Below, piece after piece: positions 15,259 through 23,927 of a stretch of 64,000 nucleotides of DNA. How positions within the stretch are numbered: the first letter of the stretch is position 1; every line of letters starts with the position of its first letter. A model generated the notes under the pieces. That model did not search any database, was not told the DNA's origin, and saw only the letters and a list, made by a program, of their open reading frames with translations. Made by a program: the position numbers and the translations under genes. The DNA comes from Bacillus sp. S3 (GTDB lineage: Bacteria > Bacillota > Bacilli > Bacillales > Cytobacillaceae): positions 2,663,501-2,727,500 of the forward strand of contig NZ_CP039727.1 in assembly GCF_005154805.1 (NCBI RefSeq), given 5' to 3'.

Positions 15259-15834
15259 ATGAACAACATGAAAGCTAACGTCATACTGGATGCCAAAGGT
15301 TTAGCTTGTCCAATGCCAATTGTAAGAACAAAAAAGGCTATGAATAATTTAGAAGCGGGACAAGTATTAGAAGTTTTAGCGACAGATAAAGGTTCAAAAG
15401 CGGATATGAAAGCATGGGCTGAAAGTACAGGTCATCAATATTTGGGAACCATTGAAGATGGAGAAGTTTTAAAGCACTATCTTCGAAAATCATCTAACGA
15501 TGAGTTAAATGAAAAAAAACATCCAAATACGATTAATAATGACGATCTTGAAAAAAAATTGGAAGCAAATGAAAATATCGTACTTCTGGATGTAAGGGAA
15601 GCAGCAGAATTTGCTTTTAACCACATTCCAAATGCCATCTCTATTCCTATTGGAGAATTGGAGGAAAGAATGGCCGAATTAAATAATGAAAATGAAATAT
15701 ATGTTGTTTGTCGCACTGGTAACCGGAGTGATCTTGCAGCCCAAAAGTTATCTGAAAAGGGATTTACGACCGTAATTAATGTTGTCCCAGGTATGAGTCA
15801 ATGGATGGGACAAACGACAGGAATAGATCGTTAA
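15259..15834 (+). CDS. TusA-rhodanese fusion protein (YrkF type)
   Basis: A 191-residue fusion. The first 75 residues are a TusA domain (LDAKGLACPMPIVRTKKAM), nearly a copy of the stand-alone TusA gene 1.1 kb upstream. The rest is a rhodanese (VLLDVREAAEFAFNHIPNAI, active Cys in VVCRTGNRSDLA). The fusion passes sulfur from rhodanese Cys to TusA Cys within one chain. ATG 15259 gives six bases after AGGAGG; ATG 15256 is the alternative. Confidence 0.9.
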   Translation: MNNMKANVILDAKGLACPMPIVRTKKAMNNLEAGQVLEVLATDKGSKADMKAWAESTGHQYLGTIEDGEVLKHYLRKSSNDELNEKKHPNTINNDDLEKKLEANENIVLLDVREAAEFAFNHIPNAISIPIGELEERMAELNNENEIYVVCRTGNRSDLAAQKLSEKGFTTVINVVPGMSQWMGQTTGIDR

Positions 15835-15856
15835 TTAATTTTTTTTAACCAAAATA

Positions 15857-15872
15857 ATACCACAGGGGGTAA
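15857..15872 (+). promoter_or_regulatory. Intra-operon CstR-type operator 3
   Basis: ATACCACAGGGGGTAA. Its G-run is also the only visible ribosome-site-like sequence for the MBL gene, so binding and translation signals may overlap. Confidence 0.55.
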
Positions 15873-15880
15873 TTTGGAAA

Positions 15881-17008
15881 ATGACTGTAAATGTAATGAC
15901 CTCAAAAGATGTAACTGCAAAAGTTTTTAATAAAGAAAAGTTATTTATTCTCGATGTTCGGAATAAAAGTGATTTTCAAGATTGGAAGATTGAAGGAGAG
16001 AACTTTAACTATTTAAATGTTCCCTATTTTGAATTGCTCGATGGTGTAGAAGAGATCTTGGAGAAAATGCCTGCGGATATAGAGATATTAGTTGTTTGTG
16101 CTAAGGAAGGTTCATCGGTTATGGTAGCTGAGATGCTTGCTGAAGCTGGGGTATCAGTTTCTTACTTACAAGGTGGTATGAAGGCGTGGAGTGAGCACTT
16201 GGAACCCGTCAAGATTGGGGATTTGAATGATGGCGGCGAAATTTATCAGTTTGTACGGATTGGTAAGGGGTGTTTGTCTTACATGGTTGTTTCTAATGGT
16301 GAAGCCGCATTAATTGATGCAACACGTATGACTGATGTTTATCTTCATTTTGCTGAAAGTATGGATGTGAAAATCACCCATGTTTTCGATACACATCTTC
16401 ATGCGGACCATATTTCAGGAGGACGTACAATTGCTGAAAAAACCGGTGCAACTTACTGGCTGCCGCCGAAGGATGCAACAGAAGTAACCTTTAAGTACCA
16501 GCCATTAGAAGATGGCAATGGGGTATCGATAGGTAAAACAACAATTTCAATTCAGGCATTATATTCTCCAGGTCACACGATTGGTTCTACCTCATTTGTT
16601 GTGGACAAAAAATTCTTACTCTCTGGTGATATCTTGTTCATTGATTCAATTGGAAGGCCTGATCTCGCTGGAATGGCGGAGGACTGGGTTGGCGATTTAA
16701 GGGAAACTCTTTATTTCCGTTACAAGGAATTATCTGAAGAGCTCCTAGTTCTCCCTGCACATTTTATGATCATTGATGAATTAAACGATGATGGTAGTGT
16801 ATCAGAAAAGCTTGGTATATTATTCGCAAAAAATCATGGTCTTACAATTCATGATGAAAATGAATTTAGAAAGCTTGTAACCGAGAACTTACCGCCACAA
16901 CCTAATGCGTATCAGGAAATTCGCAAAACCAATATGGGGATAATGTCTCCGGATGAAGCACACCAAAGGGAAATGGAAATTGGACCAAATCGATGTGCAG
17001 TACGGTAA
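15881..17008 (+). CDS. Rhodanese-MBL fold persulfide dioxygenase-type protein (YrkH type)
   Basis: A 375-residue protein. Residues 1-110 are a rhodanese domain ([15 protein letters not shown], Cys in [10 protein letters not shown]). Residues 120-375 are a glyoxalase II-like metallo-beta-lactamase domain with [11 protein letters not shown] and [12 protein letters not shown], and [17 protein letters not shown], as in ETHE1/CstB persulfide dioxygenases. Likely oxidises glutathione-like or protein persulfides to sulfite. The domain order (rhodanese first) differs from S. aureus CstB. The C-terminus [11 protein letters not shown] is typical of YrkH-type proteins as I recall. Confidence 0.88.
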   Translation: MTVNVMTSKDVTAKVFNKEKLFILDVRNKSDFQDWKIEGENFNYLNVPYFELLDGVEEILEKMPADIEILVVCAKEGSSVMVAEMLAEAGVSVSYLQGGMKAWSEHLEPVKIGDLNDGGEIYQFVRIGKGCLSYMVVSNGEAALIDATRMTDVYLHFAESMDVKITHVFDTHLHADHISGGRTIAEKTGATYWLPPKDATEVTFKYQPLEDGNGVSIGKTTISIQALYSPGHTIGSTSFVVDKKFLLSGDILFIDSIGRPDLAGMAEDWVGDLRETLYFRYKELSEELLVLPAHFMIIDELNDDGSVSEKLGILFAKNHGLTIHDENEFRKLVTENLPPQPNAYQEIRKTNMGIMSPDEAHQREMEIGPNRCAVR

Positions 17009-17020
17009 GGAGGGCATTAT

Positions 17021-17152
17021 ATGTCTGAGAAAACAAAACAAACCAATAATTGTACAACAACGGGTTCTTGAGGAATTTGTCGGTCTAACGTTTCTGGTGA
17101 TGAAAAACAAGTTTATATTATGAGTTTCAAAGGAGATATATTATGCAATTAG
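17021..17152 (+). CDS. Candidate small selenoprotein with in-frame TGA (U-G-I-C motif)
   Basis: ATG 17021 has a perfect AAGGAGG seven bases before it, 12 bases after the MBL stop. The frame reads 16 residues (MSEKTKQTNNCTTTGS), then TGA 17069-17071, then GICRSNVSGDEKQVYIMSF and KGDILCN to TAG 17152, overlapping the next gene by ten bases. If TGA is selenocysteine the 43-residue protein has C-T-T-T-G-S-U-G-I-C, a U-x-x-C redox motif. The organism encodes SelA and SelD. A weak hairpin (TTTC/GAAA with loop TGGTGAT, 17091-17105) lies 23 bases after the TGA, an allowed bacterial SECIS place. Alternatively it is a 16-residue peptide or a decayed cysteine gene. I do not recognise the family. Confidence 0.45.
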
Positions 17153-17505
17153 TAAATTATCTTATCCTTGCGCTATTTCTTTTCTTTATTATCAAGCGGT
17201 TCTTGCCAATAAAAGGTGTGACAAATATTTCAACTGCCGATTTAAAAAGGGTATTAAATGATAAGAATAAACAATTTGTCGATGTCCGAACACCTGGAGA
17301 ATATAAGGGGAACCATATTAGAGGTTTCAAAAATATTCCTCTCCAGCAGCTTGCACAGAAATCTGATAAGGAATTGTCAAAGGACCAAGAAGTGGTGGTA
17401 ATTTGCCAAAGCGGCATGAGAAGTCAAAAGGCAAGTAAAATGCTGAAAAATCTAGGATTTACTAAAGTAACGAATGTTAAAGGCGGCATGAGTGCTTGGC
17501 ATTAG
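17143..17505 (+). CDS. Membrane-anchored rhodanese-like protein
   Basis: A 120-residue protein with one N-terminal membrane helix (NYLILALFLFFIIKRFLP) and a rhodanese domain (FVDVRTPGEYKGNHIRGFKN, active Cys in VVICQSGMRSQKASK, VKGGMSAWH end). It resembles the YqhL/YgaP type of tethered rhodanese. AAAGGAG precedes ATG 17143. It is the last gene before a terminator and overlaps the candidate TGA-containing gene, which implies coupled translation. Confidence 0.88.
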   Translation: MQLVNYLILALFLFFIIKRFLPIKGVTNISTADLKRVLNDKNKQFVDVRTPGEYKGNHIRGFKNIPLQQLAQKSDKELSKDQEVVVICQSGMRSQKASKMLKNLGFTKVTNVKGGMSAWH

Positions 17506-17551
17506 ACAAAGTGAATAAGTAAGCGATAATAATAGCGATTAAAAATTATGT

Positions 17552-17582
17552 AAAAGGGGAACCAATGCTGTTTCCCTTTTTT
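17552..17582 (+). terminator. Intrinsic terminator between the rhodanese gene and tauE
   Basis: AAAGGGGAA, nine-base loop, TTTCCCTTT, then TTTT. May be leaky, since tauE has no evident promoter of its own in the 14 bases that remain. Confidence 0.6.
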
Positions 17583-17596
17583 TAGAGGAGGATACC

Positions 17597-18373
17597 ATGG
17601 ACATTAGCTTTATCATCACGATTTTCCTGATTGGATTTGTGGGCTCCTTTATTTCAGGTATGTTAGGAATTGGCGGGGCAATTATCAACTTCCCGATGTT
17701 ATTATATATTCCGGTCTTACTCGGTGTTGGCCAGTTTACAGCGCATGAAGTTTCCGGTATTACTGCCATACAGGTCTTTTTTTCGACAATTGGCGGCGTT
17801 TGGGCCTATCGTAAGGGTGGTTTTTTAAATAAATCTCTTATAGTCTACATGGGAATTAGTATTTTGCTTGGTAGTTTGATTGGCGGATTCGGCTCTACTC
17901 ACATGCCAGAAAGTGGAATTAATATCGTTTATGGAATTTTAGCGTTGATGGCCGTAATCATGATGTTTGTCCCTAAAAAGGGAATTGATGATATCCCGCT
18001 AGACCAAGTTAAATTTAACAAGTGGCTTGCAGCGCTATTTGCCTTCATTGTTGGAATTGGGGCAGGAATTGTCGGAGCAGGCGGTGCGTTCTTGTTGGTC
18101 CCCATCATGCTAACCGTGTTAAAAATACCTACAAGAATGACGATCGCTTCCTCCTTAGCTATTACACTTATTTCATCAATAGGAGCCGTTACCGGAAAGA
18201 TCTCAACGGGACAAGTGGCAATCCTGCCTTCCCTGATCATGGTTGCTGCCAGTTTACTTGCTTCACCGTTAGGAGCAAATGCAGGGAAAAGAGTGAATAC
18301 GAAGGTATTACAAATGATTATGGGGATTTTAATTTTGGCAACCGCCGTCAAAACATGGATAGAAATTTTATAA
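17597..18373 (+). CDS. TauE/SafE-family sulfite/organosulfonate exporter (YrkJ type)
   Basis: A 258-residue membrane protein with about eight helices and the duplicated TauE/SafE glycine-rich motifs [19 protein letters not shown] and [19 protein letters not shown]. In cst/yrk operons this transporter is thought to export sulfite, the product of persulfide dioxygenase. GAGGAGG lies seven bases before ATG 17597. End of the sulfur cluster. Confidence 0.88.
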   Translation: MDISFIITIFLIGFVGSFISGMLGIGGAIINFPMLLYIPVLLGVGQFTAHEVSGITAIQVFFSTIGGVWAYRKGGFLNKSLIVYMGISILLGSLIGGFGSTHMPESGINIVYGILALMAVIMMFVPKKGIDDIPLDQVKFNKWLAALFAFIVGIGAGIVGAGGAFLLVPIMLTVLKIPTRMTIASSLAITLISSIGAVTGKISTGQVAILPSLIMVAASLLASPLGANAGKRVNTKVLQMIMGILILATAVKTWIEIL

Positions 18374-18391
18374 GTAACGTAAGAATCCATT

Positions 18392-18430
18392 AGTAAGAAA
18401 GACCGCTATCGTTTAGCGGTCTTTCTTACT
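18392..18430. terminator. Bidirectional terminator between tauE and the convergent small gene
   Basis: AGTAAGAAAGACCGCTA and its complement form a 17-base perfect stem with a four-base loop. It overlaps the last codons of the minus-strand gene. Confidence 0.85.
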
Positions 18431-18745
18431 GTAATCCCAGTATCTAATGCTGTCTGTCTTTCCGGTAGGTTCACTTTTAATGATATTCCCATCCTTGTCC
18501 TTGTAAACCTCAATTTCCTCGTATGTTTCTACAATATAGCCATCGACTCTTTTAGTATTTACAAGTTTTTCTTCTAATTCTGGAACATCACTAGATTGCT
18601 CTACCTCTACAGGTTGTGCCATGACAGGCTGATCGGCGGTGTAGGCATAGTTCTTATTCAAAAATGAGTAAGGGGAATCTAGATAGGCAGCTAAGCCTAA
18701 CATAACCAAAAGCAAAAAAACACTTGTGACTGTTTTTCTTCTCAT
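18413..18745 (-). CDS. Membrane-anchored hypothetical protein
   Basis: A 110-residue protein with one N-terminal hydrophobic segment (TSVFLLLVMLGLAAYL), a Pro/Glu/Val-rich linker and a polar C-terminal half (VDGYIVETYEEIEVYKDKDG). Probably anchored outside the membrane. AAGGAG precedes ATG 18745. I do not recognise the family. Its stop lies within the shared terminator stem. Confidence 0.65.
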   Translation of the reverse strand: MRRKTVTSVFLLLVMLGLAAYLDSPYSFLNKNYAYTADQPVMAQPVEVEQSSDVPELEEKLVNTKRVDGYIVETYEEIEVYKDKDGNIIKSEPTGKTDSIRYWDYSKKDR

Positions 18746-18825
18746 GCTACAGGGCTCCTTTTAGAAATTCTCTCCTGTACCATTTTATGCATGTCCACTG
18801 CCGCCGTATGACTGGAAGTTTTAGT

Positions 18826-19992
18826 TTAAGAATTCATCGTGTTTACCATATTTAATCGTGAACGGAACGTTAAAAACAACAGAAAAGCTACAATAGTGAT
18901 TATCGCGCCCGAAATGTATGGGAGACCTATCGCCATCGAAAACAGCCAGCCTCCCACCGGAGGGCCGATAATGCGTCCCAAAGAATCAAAGGATGATAAA
19001 AGCCCCGTTGAACTTCCATGACCGGCAGCAGACGTTTTTGTTAATAAAGAAGAGACGCTGGGACGGATCACCCCGTTGCCAAGGCCGAAAATGGTTAAAT
19101 AAATTGCAGCTGTCGTAAAATTATGTACAAGTAAAATTAAACCAAATCCAATGGCGGAAACAATCATACCGCCTTGTATGACTGCACTTTCCCCATATTT
19201 TTTGGTCAATCGGCCGACCAATCCGCCTTGTACCAATGCACTGCCAAAGCCCATAATCATGAAAATGTAGCCGAGCTGGATGGCGTCTAATCCGGCTTTT
19301 TTAGCAGCAAAATAAGCAAACGTTGCCTCCAAACCAGAGAGAGACAACGAAATGAATAATTGGACAAAAAATAGCACGGATACAGCACCGTTAAATGCTT
19401 TCCAAATCGATGTCTTTTCCTTTGAAGTTTGAGTCTTGTTTTGTTTAGATTCTTTTAAAAGAATAAATACCAAAATCAACGTGATAATTGAGGATCCACT
19501 TGCTAGATAAAACGGCATACTTAAGCTGATTTTTGAAAAAATACCGCCAATTGCCGGTCCGAACACAAAGCCTAATCCTGTGGCGGCACCAATGATCCCC
19601 ATGCCTTTACCGCGATTTTCTTCTGTTGTGATATCAGCAACATAGGCCATGGCTGTCGGCATATTTGCAGATGAAAGAATCCCCCCCAATATTCTCGCCG
19701 CAAAAAGCATCCATAGTTCAGTTGAAAGAGCCTGGATCAAGAAGGAAATTGCTAAACCGGCTATTCCTATCATCATCACCGGCTTTCGGCCAATACGATC
19801 GGATACCTGACCCCACATCGGTGCAAAAATAAGCTGCATGAGCGAATAAACGGCCATTAACAGTCCAAGTTCCGTTGGATTTGCCCCAATTTCTTCAGCA
19901 TAAAAAGGTAAAACCGGAATAATGATTCCGAATCCAACCATGACTAAAAACATCACGACAAATAAAATCGGTAAAGCTTTCTTTGTTTGCAC
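18826..19992 (-). CDS. MFS multidrug-type efflux transporter
   Basis: A 388-residue, 12-helix major facilitator protein of the TetA/NorA drug:H+ antiporter group. Motif A is GQVSDRIGRKPVMM after helix 2; the helix 5 motif C region reads GAATGLGFVFGPAIGGI. GTG 19992 is preferred (AGGGAGTGAG upstream, protein then starts MQTKKALPILF); the frame is open to 20028. Substrate unknown. It stands alone on the minus strand, divergent from the Bce-type transporter genes. Confidence 0.85.
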   Translation of the reverse strand: MQTKKALPILFVVMFLVMVGFGIIIPVLPFYAEEIGANPTELGLLMAVYSLMQLIFAPMWGQVSDRIGRKPVMMIGIAGLAISFLIQALSTELWMLFAARILGGILSSANMPTAMAYVADITTEENRGKGMGIIGAATGLGFVFGPAIGGIFSKISLSMPFYLASGSSIITLILVFILLKESKQNKTQTSKEKTSIWKAFNGAVSVLFFVQLFISLSLSGLEATFAYFAAKKAGLDAIQLGYIFMIMGFGSALVQGGLVGRLTKKYGESAVIQGGMIVSAIGFGLILLVHNFTTAAIYLTIFGLGNGVIRPSVSSLLTKTSAAGHGSSTGLLSSFDSLGRIIGPPVGGWLFSMAIGLPYISGAIITIVAFLLFLTFRSRLNMVNTMNS

Positions 19993-20120
19993 TAGATTCT
20001 CACTCCCTAGGTGAATCGAAAAATTCATTTCTTTCCCTTTATAGGATAATAGAAATAAACGTTCTAATCAATTTTTTCCTAGCTTGGCAATAGTATGCAG
20101 CCTAAATCATTTTTGAAATT

Positions 20121-20136
20121 CTTACAAAAATGTAAG
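20121..20136 (+). promoter_or_regulatory. BceR-like response-regulator binding site
   Basis: CTTACAAAAATGTAAG, a dyad of the type TTACA-N4-TGTAA bound by BceR-like regulators of peptide-antibiotic transporters. It is about 95 bases before the ABC gene. Confidence 0.6.
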
Positions 20137-20231
20137 ATAAGAGTCTAAAAGCGTAAGGATTCATTATGGAAAACCTGTTGTTATTTTCTTATAGTTAAAC
20201 TATGGAAATAAACGGTGGAGGCTAATTATAA

Positions 20232-20999
20232 ATGGAAACAATTTTAGAAGCAAAGGGAGTAAACAAGGTGTTTGGCTCAAAAAGGAACGTATTCACTGCA
20301 CTGGATGATATCGATCTCCATATCACTAAAGGAGAATTTGTGGGAGTCATGGGGCCATCAGGTGCGGGAAAATCCTCCTTACTGAATGTTTTATCATCGA
20401 TTGAAACCGTAACATCCGGAACCATCCGGATCGAAGGGACAGAAATTACGAAAATGAAAGAAGATCAGCTGAGAGAATTCAGAAGAGATAAAATGGGGTT
20501 TATTTTTCAAGATTATAATCTGCTTGATACCTTAACAGTCGCAGAAAATATCATGCTGCCGCTTACCTTTACGAAAATGGCAAAGGATGAGATTAAAAAG
20601 AAAACAGCTACAGTTGCAGAAATGTTTGAAATTCAGGCTATTTTAAACAAATATCCATATGAAATTTCCGGCGGTCAACAGCAGCGGACAGCAGTATGCC
20701 GAGCGATCATTGGCAGACCAAGTATTTTGTTTGCAGATGAACCGACTGGTGCACTTGATTCAAAATCAGCCCATCATTTGCTGCAAACGTTTCGGAAGTT
20801 GAATGAAGAGATGCAGGCGACGATTTTAATGGTAACGCATGACCCTTATGCAGCCAGTTTTTGCTCTCGAGTATTGTTTATTAAGGATGGTTCTCTCTTT
20901 ACAGAAATCCATAAAGGAGATCAACCAAGGAAGCAGCTTTTCCAACAAATATTAAACATCTTGTCAACCATTGGGGGAGGCCAATATGACATTATCTAG
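20232..20999 (+). CDS. Bce-type ABC transporter ATP-binding protein
   Basis: A 255-residue ATPase: Walker A GPSGAGKSSLL, signature ISGGQQQRTAVCRAI, Walker B ILFADEPTGALDS and switch His in MVTHD. This is the MacB/LolD-like subclass that partners ten-helix permeases in resistance to bacitracin-like or lantibiotic peptides. It overlaps the permease gene by 14 bases and a BceR-like box lies upstream. Confidence 0.9.
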   Translation: METILEAKGVNKVFGSKRNVFTALDDIDLHITKGEFVGVMGPSGAGKSSLLNVLSSIETVTSGTIRIEGTEITKMKEDQLREFRRDKMGFIFQDYNLLDTLTVAENIMLPLTFTKMAKDEIKKKTATVAEMFEIQAILNKYPYEISGGQQQRTAVCRAIIGRPSILFADEPTGALDSKSAHHLLQTFRKLNEEMQATILMVTHDPYAASFCSRVLFIKDGSLFTEIHKGDQPRKQLFQQILNILSTIGGGQYDII

Positions 21000-22905
21000 C
21001 ATTGCCAGAAAAAACATCTGGAAAAACCTCCGTCAATATATAATTTATTTAAATTCAATGATTTTCAGTATAGCCATCTATTTTACATTCGTTTCCTTAC
21101 AGTATAATGAACAATTGCTATCATCGACGGTAACCCTAAGAAAGCTAGAGTCAGCATTTGCAGCCGCTTCCATCATCCTGATCATCTTTGCAGCAATCTT
21201 TATCTGGTATTCCAACTCGTTTTTCACGAAAAAGCGGAAAAAGGAAGTAGGTCTGTATGCACTTTTTGGAATGAGCCGTAAAAAAATTGGCCAATTACTA
21301 TTATATGAAAATTTCATTATGGGAGTGCTTGCTTTAACAATTGGAATGACTGTTGGTTTGCTATTTTCAAAGCTTTTCATGATGATTATTTTTAAGCTTA
21401 TGGGGTTTTCATTAGAGGTGTCGTTTAGCATTCCAGCGCAAGCGTTCATCCAAACGGCGGCTGTTTTTCTTTTCATCATTCTAGTCACATCCATTCACAG
21501 TTATCGATTAATTTATCGTTTTTCTCTTTCAGAATTATTTAAAGCGGAGCGAAAAGGGGAGCGGCTGGCCAAAGGGTCACCGATTCTTAGTGCTATGGCT
21601 GTTGTTTTCATTGGATTGGCCTATCTACTATTCCTTAATCCCGATCACTTAATAAAGAATACTGGAATTCGCTTTCTAACTGCCATTTTATTCCTTGTAA
21701 TTGGTTCCTATTTCTTTATGAATTTTCTAATCACGTATTTACTTAAACTAGCACAAAGATTTACATCCATCTATTTAAAAGGAAAAAACCTGCTTACGAT
21801 TACGAATTTATTATACCGGTTAAAAGGCAATGTACTCATTTTGACGGTTATTTCCTTATTAAGTAGTGTCACGTTAATTGCCTGTATGGTTACTTATAGT
21901 TTATATTATCAAATCGACCATTTTTCAAAGCGCGATAACCCATATAGCTTTATGTTTAATCTGAAAGACGACAAGGTGAATCAGGATGTTCGGACCTTAA
22001 TAGAAAAAAAGTCCGGAGAAGATCTTCTTTACCACAATGGGATTCCCTATCTCTCCATTAAGCCAGTTGGTTCGAAATTGAATCGAGTGCCAGATTTTTT
22101 CCAAACGCTGCTCATCTCCGAACAAACCTATCAGGATTTGATGAAGCTAAGAGGGCTGAAGGATTCCATTCACTTAAAGAAACATGAAGCTGCAGCCTTT
22201 TATGATGGCAACCTTGATCAGAAATCGGATCCATTTACAGGGGGGCAGGTTGCACTTTCTGCCACTGCAACCATTACGATTACAGATTATAAGGATTTTT
22301 CTTTGGTAAACCAAGGAGAAATGTTATTTCCTTTGGTCATTAGTGATGAACTATACGAAGAATTAAAACACGGAATGACTCCGGAAGAAACCTTGTATAT
22401 CTATAAAACCTCGAATGAAAAAATGGCGAAGGGGTTAGATCGTGAGATAAATAAGGTTGTTACCCCATTTAGGTACCAAGAGAATGCGCCGATTTACGCC
22501 AGTTTCTATGAAAATTATCATTATGGTATGGAAACGTATGGACTGCTTATCTTTATTGGAGGATTTCTTGGCCTTGTATTTCTCCTAGCAACAGGGAGCA
22601 TGATTTATTTTAAGCAGCTGATCGAGGCAACCACTGATAAGGAACGGTATAAGGTTCTTAAAAAGATTGGAATCCCAGATAAGCAGATTTCAAAAGCGGT
22701 AGCAAGGCAAGTTGGCGTTGTCTTTATTCTCCCGTTACTGCTGGCAGCAAGCAACACGGGGGTTATTCTTTATATCCTAGCTGACTTTTTACAAATCAAC
22801 ATGCAAGTCCCGTTTTTCACCTGTTTTGGCGTATATTTACTCATTTATTTGGGGTATTACTTCTTAACCACTGCCAACTATCTAAAAATTATCAAAGAAA
22901 CGTAA
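20986..22905 (+). CDS. Bce-type ABC transporter permease
   Basis: A 639-residue permease of the BceB/YxdM class: FtsX-like core helices, a large extracellular domain between about residues 310 and 510, and three C-terminal helices. BceB permeases bind lipid II-cycle complexes and also signal directly to the BceS-like kinase. ATG 20986 is used, with GGGGGAGG upstream. The cognate two-component genes lie convergently downstream. Confidence 0.9.
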   Translation: MTLSSIARKNIWKNLRQYIIYLNSMIFSIAIYFTFVSLQYNEQLLSSTVTLRKLESAFAAASIILIIFAAIFIWYSNSFFTKKRKKEVGLYALFGMSRKKIGQLLLYENFIMGVLALTIGMTVGLLFSKLFMMIIFKLMGFSLEVSFSIPAQAFIQTAAVFLFIILVTSIHSYRLIYRFSLSELFKAERKGERLAKGSPILSAMAVVFIGLAYLLFLNPDHLIKNTGIRFLTAILFLVIGSYFFMNFLITYLLKLAQRFTSIYLKGKNLLTITNLLYRLKGNVLILTVISLLSSVTLIACMVTYSLYYQIDHFSKRDNPYSFMFNLKDDKVNQDVRTLIEKKSGEDLLYHNGIPYLSIKPVGSKLNRVPDFFQTLLISEQTYQDLMKLRGLKDSIHLKKHEAAAFYDGNLDQKSDPFTGGQVALSATATITITDYKDFSLVNQGEMLFPLVISDELYEELKHGMTPEETLYIYKTSNEKMAKGLDREINKVVTPFRYQENAPIYASFYENYHYGMETYGLLIFIGGFLGLVFLLATGSMIYFKQLIEATTDKERYKVLKKIGIPDKQISKAVARQVGVVFILPLLLAASNTGVILYILADFLQINMQVPFFTCFGVYLLIYLGYYFLTTANYLKIIKET

Positions 22906-22936
22906 AAACAAGCCCTCTTTTTGGAGCTTGTTTTTT
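22904..22936. terminator. Bidirectional terminator between the Bce-type permease and kinase genes
   Basis: AAAAACAAGC, loop, GCTTGTTTTTT; A-run and T-run flank the stem so it can serve both convergent genes. Confidence 0.85.
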
Positions 22937-23927
22937 ACATTTGATAAAATGAATGCTCATGTTCTTGAAAGGTTAAAATCGCTTCCGTGTAACTCCCTGC
23001 TAGAGAGGTGAGGAAGAGGTCGTGGCCTAATTTCTCAGTCGTCTTCTTCGCAAGGTAAAGCCCCATTCCAGTGGAACGCTTGTGGCTGCGCCCGTTTTTT
23101 CCAGTAAATCCTTTTTCAAATACGCGGGGAAGGTCCTCTGCTGGGATCCCAATCCCATTATCACGAAGGATAAGCTGCTTCGTCTCCGGGTGTATTGAGA
23201 ATGAAATTTCTCCCTGTTCATTCGTATATTTGAGCGAATTGAGCAATAGCTGGCGAATGATATAGGTTAAGGCTTTTTTATCACTTAAAACTGTTACGTT
23301 TTTTTTAGGCATATTGACTTTTATCCTTTTAGCAATAAATGTCTTTGACTCAACGATAACGATTTCCTTAATTAGGTTTTCCATTTCAATCTCTTGGATC
23401 AGATAATCTTTATTAAAATCATGAAGGCGGGAGAAATAGAGTGCCTGTTCAACATAGCCCTCAATCCGATCCATTTCCTCCTGCAGACTTGGTGATTCGA
23501 CTTCCGTTTCTAATAATAAGCGACTGACCGCAATCGGTGTTTTTATTTCATGAAACCATTGGGTCATAAACTCAAGCTGTTCCTTCGCAGACTCGTTCCT
23601 ATCCTGAATTTGCGTCAAATAGTGATCACTGACATTATGCAATGATTGGAGATATATTCGCTGCTCAAATGTTTTCGCATCGGGGTAGGCGCTAAATCCA
23701 TCTAAAGTTAATTGCTGCCATTTTTCAAGTTGATGTTTTTTATAAAAATAAGAGGCAATGAAATATACTTGAAAAATAATGAGTGAGATTATGACCATAT
23801 ATAGGAGGCTGCCAAGACTAACCTGTAATTTAGGGTCTACACTTATTACGATCGAAATGAATAGCAAGTTGAAATGATAGGTTAATAGAAGCCATTTTTG
23901 GTCAGAAAGGTGCTGTTTAAATGTCAT
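22935..23927 (-). CDS. BceS-like intramembrane-sensing histidine kinase
   Basis: A 330-residue kinase. Two closely spaced N-terminal helices with almost no external loop (LLLTYHFNLLFISIVISV and LLYMVIISLIIFQVYFIASY), phospho-acceptor His in FMTQWFHEIKTPIAV, N box LLLNSLKYT, G boxes RDNGIGIP and STGMGLYLAKK. Kinases of this form have no ligand domain and read the state of their partner ABC permease. It overlaps the regulator gene by ATGA. Confidence 0.9.
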   Translation of the reverse strand: MTFKQHLSDQKWLLLTYHFNLLFISIVISVDPKLQVSLGSLLYMVIISLIIFQVYFIASYFYKKHQLEKWQQLTLDGFSAYPDAKTFEQRIYLQSLHNVSDHYLTQIQDRNESAKEQLEFMTQWFHEIKTPIAVSRLLLETEVESPSLQEEMDRIEGYVEQALYFSRLHDFNKDYLIQEIEMENLIKEIVIVESKTFIAKRIKVNMPKKNVTVLSDKKALTYIIRQLLLNSLKYTNEQGEISFSIHPETKQLILRDNGIGIPAEDLPRVFEKGFTGKNGRSHKRSTGMGLYLAKKTTEKLGHDLFLTSLAGSYTEAILTFQEHEHSFYQM

